64,000 bases of DNA from contig CAYJBH010000014.1 in assembly GCA_964368625.1 (NCBI GenBank), forward strand, positions 3,146-67,145, written 5' to 3'. Position numbers and translations under genes: made by a program. Positions 61,001-64,000 of this stretch are shown here, piece by piece; positions within the stretch are counted from its first letter, which is position 1; each line of letters opens with the position of its first letter. This DNA is from CAYJBH01 sp964368625 (GTDB taxonomy: Bacteria > Bacillota > Clostridia > Oscillospirales > Ruminococcaceae). A model generated the notes under the pieces. That model saw only the letters and a program-made list of their open reading frames with translations, ran no database searches and was not told the origin of the DNA.

Positions 61001-61734
61001 TGGCCTATAAGGTACTAGCTCAATATTATGATAGATTAAACACCGATGCAGATTATGACACCTTATCGGAGTTTATTCGTCGAAGATTATCCTTTTTTAG
61101 GATGCATGGCTGTACCGTTGTTGATCTTTGTTGTGGCACAGGTGAATTAACATTAAGGTTAGCTGAATCGGGTTACGATATGATAGCGGTTGACAACTCT
61201 CCTGAAATGCTTAGCATAATTTCTAACAAAATTTATGAGAGAAAAATAAAAGGGATACTTCTTCTTTGTCAGGATGCAAGAGAGCTTGACCTTTTTGGTA
61301 CGGTTGATTGCGTTGTCAGTACCTTTGATTCATTGAACCACATTGGAAATATTAAAGAGCTTGATAAGGTTTTTAAACGGGTTTCAATGTTCCTTAATCG
61401 ACAAGGTTTATTTATGTTTGATATGAATACTCCTTATAAACACTATGAAGTACTAAAAAACCATTCCTTCAAATATGAAATCGAAGGCAATAATAACGTT
61501 AGCTGTTTTGTTAGTCATAACCTTATGGATGGTTATACCGAATCAATGATAAATCTTTTTACCGGTGAGGTTAGCCAGCTGGATATAATAAAAGAGTTTT
61601 ATTTTGATAGGGATGAAATAACCGCTCTTTGCGAGCGACACGGTTTTAGGGTTGTATCATGCATTGATGGTGAAAGTTTTAAAGGCTTAACCGAAAAAAG
61701 TGAAAGATACCTTTTTACCGTACAGAAAAAGTAA
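61000..61734 (+). CDS. Class I SAM-dependent methyltransferase
   Basis: A 244-residue methyltransferase with motif I VVDLCCGTGELTLRLAESG, the acidic motif II AVDNSPEMLSI, and VSTFDSLNHIGN as motif IV region. The C-terminal half contains a beta-rich insert common to YjiC/YqeM-like small-molecule methyltransferases. Substrate unknown. TAATG overlap with lysA. Confidence 0.87.
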   Translation: MAYKVLAQYYDRLNTDADYDTLSEFIRRRLSFFRMHGCTVVDLCCGTGELTLRLAESGYDMIAVDNSPEMLSIISNKIYERKIKGILLLCQDARELDLFGTVDCVVSTFDSLNHIGNIKELDKVFKRVSMFLNRQGLFMFDMNTPYKHYEVLKNHSFKYEIEGNNNVSCFVSHNLMDGYTESMINLFTGEVSQLDIIKEFYFDRDEITALCERHGFRVVSCIDGESFKGLTEKSERYLFTVQKK

Positions 61735-61757
61735 TAGTAATAACAAAAAGGATGATT

Positions 61758-62915
61758 ATGGTTACCGAAAAATTAAAAACTTCAATGCAGAGTGGTTCCT
61801 GGGTTAGAAAAATGTTTGAAGAGGGAGCAAAAATGAAGGCACAGCTTGGTGCCGAGAACGTTTTTGACTATTCACTTGGAAATCCAGATCTGCCCCCCCC
61901 GCAGGAATTAATCGATCGTCTTCGTGAAATGGCAGATGCTAAAGGGATTCATGGATATATGCCCAACAGCGGACATGCGGATTCAAGACAGCGGATCGCA
62001 GCCTATCTTACAACAAAACATGGGAAAAACTTTACCGCAGAAGATTTGGTTATGACAGTAGGTGCCTCCGGAGCCATTAACATTGCGCTAAAAACTATAC
62101 TTTCGCCTGGTGATGAGGTTATTGTTGTTGCTCCGTATTTTATGGAATACCGTTTTTACATCGATAACTTTGACGGAGTTATGGTGCCGGTAGATTGCGG
62201 TGAAGATTTTACAATCGATGTTAATAAAATTTCTGCAGCTATTACACCAAAAACAAAGGCAATTATACTTAATAGCCCAAACAATCCCAGCGGAAAGATT
62301 TATACCGATGAAGAATTTGCAGCACTTGCAAAGTTAATTAACAAAACCGATATTTTTGTTATTTCAGATGAACCATACTCTACATTAGTATTTGATGATA
62401 CAATTCTACCTTCTATATTTAAACACTTTAACAAAGCTTTTTTAGCCGACAGCTTTTCAAAATCATTAAGCTTAGCGGGTGAACGTATCGGATATCTAGC
62501 CATATCGCCCGATATGCCTGAAAAGGATGTTTTTTGTGCAGCGTTAGCCTTTGCCAACAGAACACTTGGATTTGTTAATTCACCTTCAATTTTCCAAAAG
62601 CTTGCCGGTGAATTTATTGGTGTTTCAAATAATCTCGATGAGTACAGAGAACGTAGCAATTATCTATATAATGCTCTTACCGAAATTGGTTACGAGTGTA
62701 ATAAGCCAAGAGCAACTTTCTATCTCTTCCCAAAATCTTTAATGGCCGATGATACCGAGTTTGCAAAAAAAGCTATATCACACGGTATTATAGTGGTTCC
62801 GGGTAGTGGATTTGGTTGCCCCGGATATTTCAGGCTTTCCCTATGTTTGCCGATGGAGGACATTAAGCGTTCGGTTGAAAAATTTAAAGCGTTATATGAT
62901 GAATGTAAGAATTAA
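61758..62915 (+). CDS. Class I/II PLP-dependent aminotransferase
   Basis: A 385-residue fold-type I aminotransferase: SLGNPDLPPPQELIDRL at the N-terminus, GASGAINIALKTIL, NSPNNPSGKIYT, ISDEPYS and the PLP lysine in SFSKSLSLAGERIGYL, with a C-terminal Arg in YFRLSLC. Start at 61758, the second ATG, because AAAAAGG is 6 bp upstream of it. It precedes the phenylacetate-CoA ligase by 24 bp, so an aromatic amino acid aminotransferase is plausible, but specificity is not evident from sequence. Confidence 0.88.
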   Translation: MVTEKLKTSMQSGSWVRKMFEEGAKMKAQLGAENVFDYSLGNPDLPPPQELIDRLREMADAKGIHGYMPNSGHADSRQRIAAYLTTKHGKNFTAEDLVMTVGASGAINIALKTILSPGDEVIVVAPYFMEYRFYIDNFDGVMVPVDCGEDFTIDVNKISAAITPKTKAIILNSPNNPSGKIYTDEEFAALAKLINKTDIFVISDEPYSTLVFDDTILPSIFKHFNKAFLADSFSKSLSLAGERIGYLAISPDMPEKDVFCAALAFANRTLGFVNSPSIFQKLAGEFIGVSNNLDEYRERSNYLYNALTEIGYECNKPRATFYLFPKSLMADDTEFAKKAISHGIIVVPGSGFGCPGYFRLSLCLPMEDIKRSVEKFKALYDECKN

Positions 62916-62939
62916 CAACAATGAAAGGATGTGTGATTA

Positions 62940-64000
62940 ATGAAATCAATTGATTTTTCGATAGATTTTAAGTCTCGTGACGAGCTTTACGAGATTCAGA
63001 GCAATAAGCTTGTTGAGCTTGTTGCAAAGGTTTATAATAATGTTCCGTTTTATAAGAAAAAAATGAACGAAATGGGCATTGAACCGGGCGATATTAAAAA
63101 TGCCAACGATGTTGTTAAACTTCCATTTACAACTAAAGATGATTTAAGAGATAATTATCCTTATGGCCTTTTTGCTGTTCCTAATAGCGAGGTTGTTCGT
63201 ATACATGCATCTTCAGGCACAACCGGAAAACCAACTGTTGTTGGATACACCCAGGGAGATATTGACAACTGGGCAGCATTAATTGCTCGTTGCCTAAGCG
63301 GTGTTGGACTTAGCAATGCTGATACACTGCAGGTTGCTTATGGATACGGGCTTTTTACCGGTGGCTTAGGGCTCCATTATGGTGCTGAGGCTCTAGGTGC
63401 AACCGTAATACCCCTTTCCGGCGGTAATACTGCAAAGCAGATGCTTTCCATTACAGACTTTTTGCCTACTGCAATTGCTTGTACCCCATCCTATGCTCTT
63501 TATCTTGCTGAAGCCCTTCACGAACAGGGCCTAATTGATCAAAGTAAGCTTAAGGTTGGCATACTTGGTGCCGAACCATGGACTGAGGAAATGCGACAGA
63601 ATATTCAGAAGAATCTTAGAATTAAGGCTTATGATATATACGGACTTTCCGAAGTAATGGGACCGGGTGTTGCATGTGAGTGCACAGAGCAGGCAGGACT
63701 TCATATTTTTGAAGACCATTTTCTTCCTGAGGTTTTGGATGTGGATACGCTTAAACCTACAGATGGTAGAGGTGAATTGGTATTTACTACGTTAACAAAA
63801 GAGGCTTTACCGCTACTTCGCTATAGAACTAAAGATATTATTTCCGGACTTAATAAAGAATGCTGCGGTTGTGGAAGAACTCATGTTAGAATGAATAAGC
63901 CAACCGGGCGTTCAGATGATATGCTTATTATCCGTGGAGTAAATGTATTCCCATCGCAAATTGAAGAAGCTTTGTTAAAGGTGGCCGGCGTTTCAAGCCA
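62940..64000 (+). CDS. paaK: Phenylacetate--CoA ligase, truncated by the window edge
   Basis: The first 353 codons of an adenylate-forming ligase that makes aryl-acetyl-CoA. The AMP-binding motif HASSGTTGKPTVVGYT, LGAEPWTEEM, YGLSEVMGPGVA and the LPLLRYRTKDI segment are those of PaaK. A short cysteine cluster (KECCGCGRTH) also fits the family. GAAAGGATG precedes the ATG. It runs off the right edge, missing roughly 80 residues of the usual 430. With iorAB at 52-54 kb it forms an aryl-acetate fermentation module: run in reverse it would yield ATP from aryl-acetyl-CoA. Confidence 0.94.
   Translation, partial: MKSIDFSIDFKSRDELYEIQSNKLVELVAKVYNNVPFYKKKMNEMGIEPGDIKNANDVVKLPFTTKDDLRDNYPYGLFAVPNSEVVRIHASSGTTGKPTVVGYTQGDIDNWAALIARCLSGVGLSNADTLQVAYGYGLFTGGLGLHYGAEALGATVIPLSGGNTAKQMLSITDFLPTAIACTPSYALYLAEALHEQGLIDQSKLKVGILGAEPWTEEMRQNIQKNLRIKAYDIYGLSEVMGPGVACECTEQAGLHIFEDHFLPEVLDVDTLKPTDGRGELVFTTLTKEALPLLRYRTKDIISGLNKECCGCGRTHVRMNKPTGRSDDMLIIRGVNVFPSQIEEALLKVAGVSS

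Overview
The window is a chromosomal segment from a low-GC, endospore-forming Firmicute, most likely an anaerobic member of class Clostridia. The evidence is the complete spoIIAA-spoIIAB-sigF operon and a yunB-like sporulation gene, RNase J, GatCAB amidotransferase, NAD-dependent ligase, a two-gene transketolase, formate-THF ligase, indolepyruvate:ferredoxin oxidoreductase and ferredoxin-domain oxidoreductases. Promoters are strong sigma-A types and the base composition is AT-rich throughout. No prophage, plasmid backbone or CRISPR array is visible; the only mobile DNA is a decayed IS3-like remnant.

Layout. Positions 1-14117 are one long minus-strand block in transcription order: RNase J, L9, DnaB, TilS, Hpt, FtsH, ParE, ParC, phosphofructokinase, a lipoprotein and the start of ValRS, with several overlapping or nearly abutting genes. 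At 14.4-17.7 kb come a flavin reductase, galactokinase and RlmD-type methyltransferase. At 18-22 kb is the lysine/DAP operon asd-dapA-dapB with a CapA-like lipoprotein (minus strand), set face to face with queA-tgt-yajC (plus). At 24.6-26.6 kb come a TIGR04086-type membrane protein and the sigma-F operon. A tRNA-Thr(CGT) preceded by two tandem defective copies of itself is followed by a marR-controlled heterodimeric ABC exporter. At 31.3-33.8 kb is an aroF-pheA operon (minus) preceded by a Phe-rich leader ORF and attenuator. At 34-40 kb are an AraC regulator, a URO-D-family protein, an aldo/keto reductase, a yybP-ykoY (Mn2+) riboswitch ahead of a cation exchanger, and small membrane proteins. 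At 40.3-48.1 kb is a plus-strand run: ligA-gatCAB-ydbC-HD protein-transketolase. From 48.2 kb follow fhs, a TVP38 protein, a ferredoxin-type aldo/keto reductase, a cyclophilin and iorAB; then the IS remnant, an esterase, tRNA-Met/Ile2 and tRNA-Glu, lon-engB-lysA-methyltransferase, an aminotransferase and a truncated paaK.

How the genes fit. Lysine biosynthesis is split between asd-dapA-dapB and lysA. Phenylalanine synthesis (aroF-pheA) appears to sense charged tRNA-Phe by leader translation. iorAB and the phenylacetate-CoA ligase form an aryl-pyruvate to aryl-acetyl-CoA route, with a class I/II aminotransferase next to paaK.

Most interesting signals: (1) the Phe-rich 28-codon leader ORF with terminator and a possible antiterminator before aroF; (2) the 104-bp tandem pseudo-tRNA-Thr units co-transcribed with the real tRNA-Thr; (3) the 16-bp hairpin burying the ribosome-binding site of the TIGR04086 gene; (4) the Mn2+ riboswitch controlling a Na+/Ca2+-exchanger-family protein; (5) an EngB GTPase lacking the G4 aspartate. 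All calls come from reading the sequence; no database search was run.
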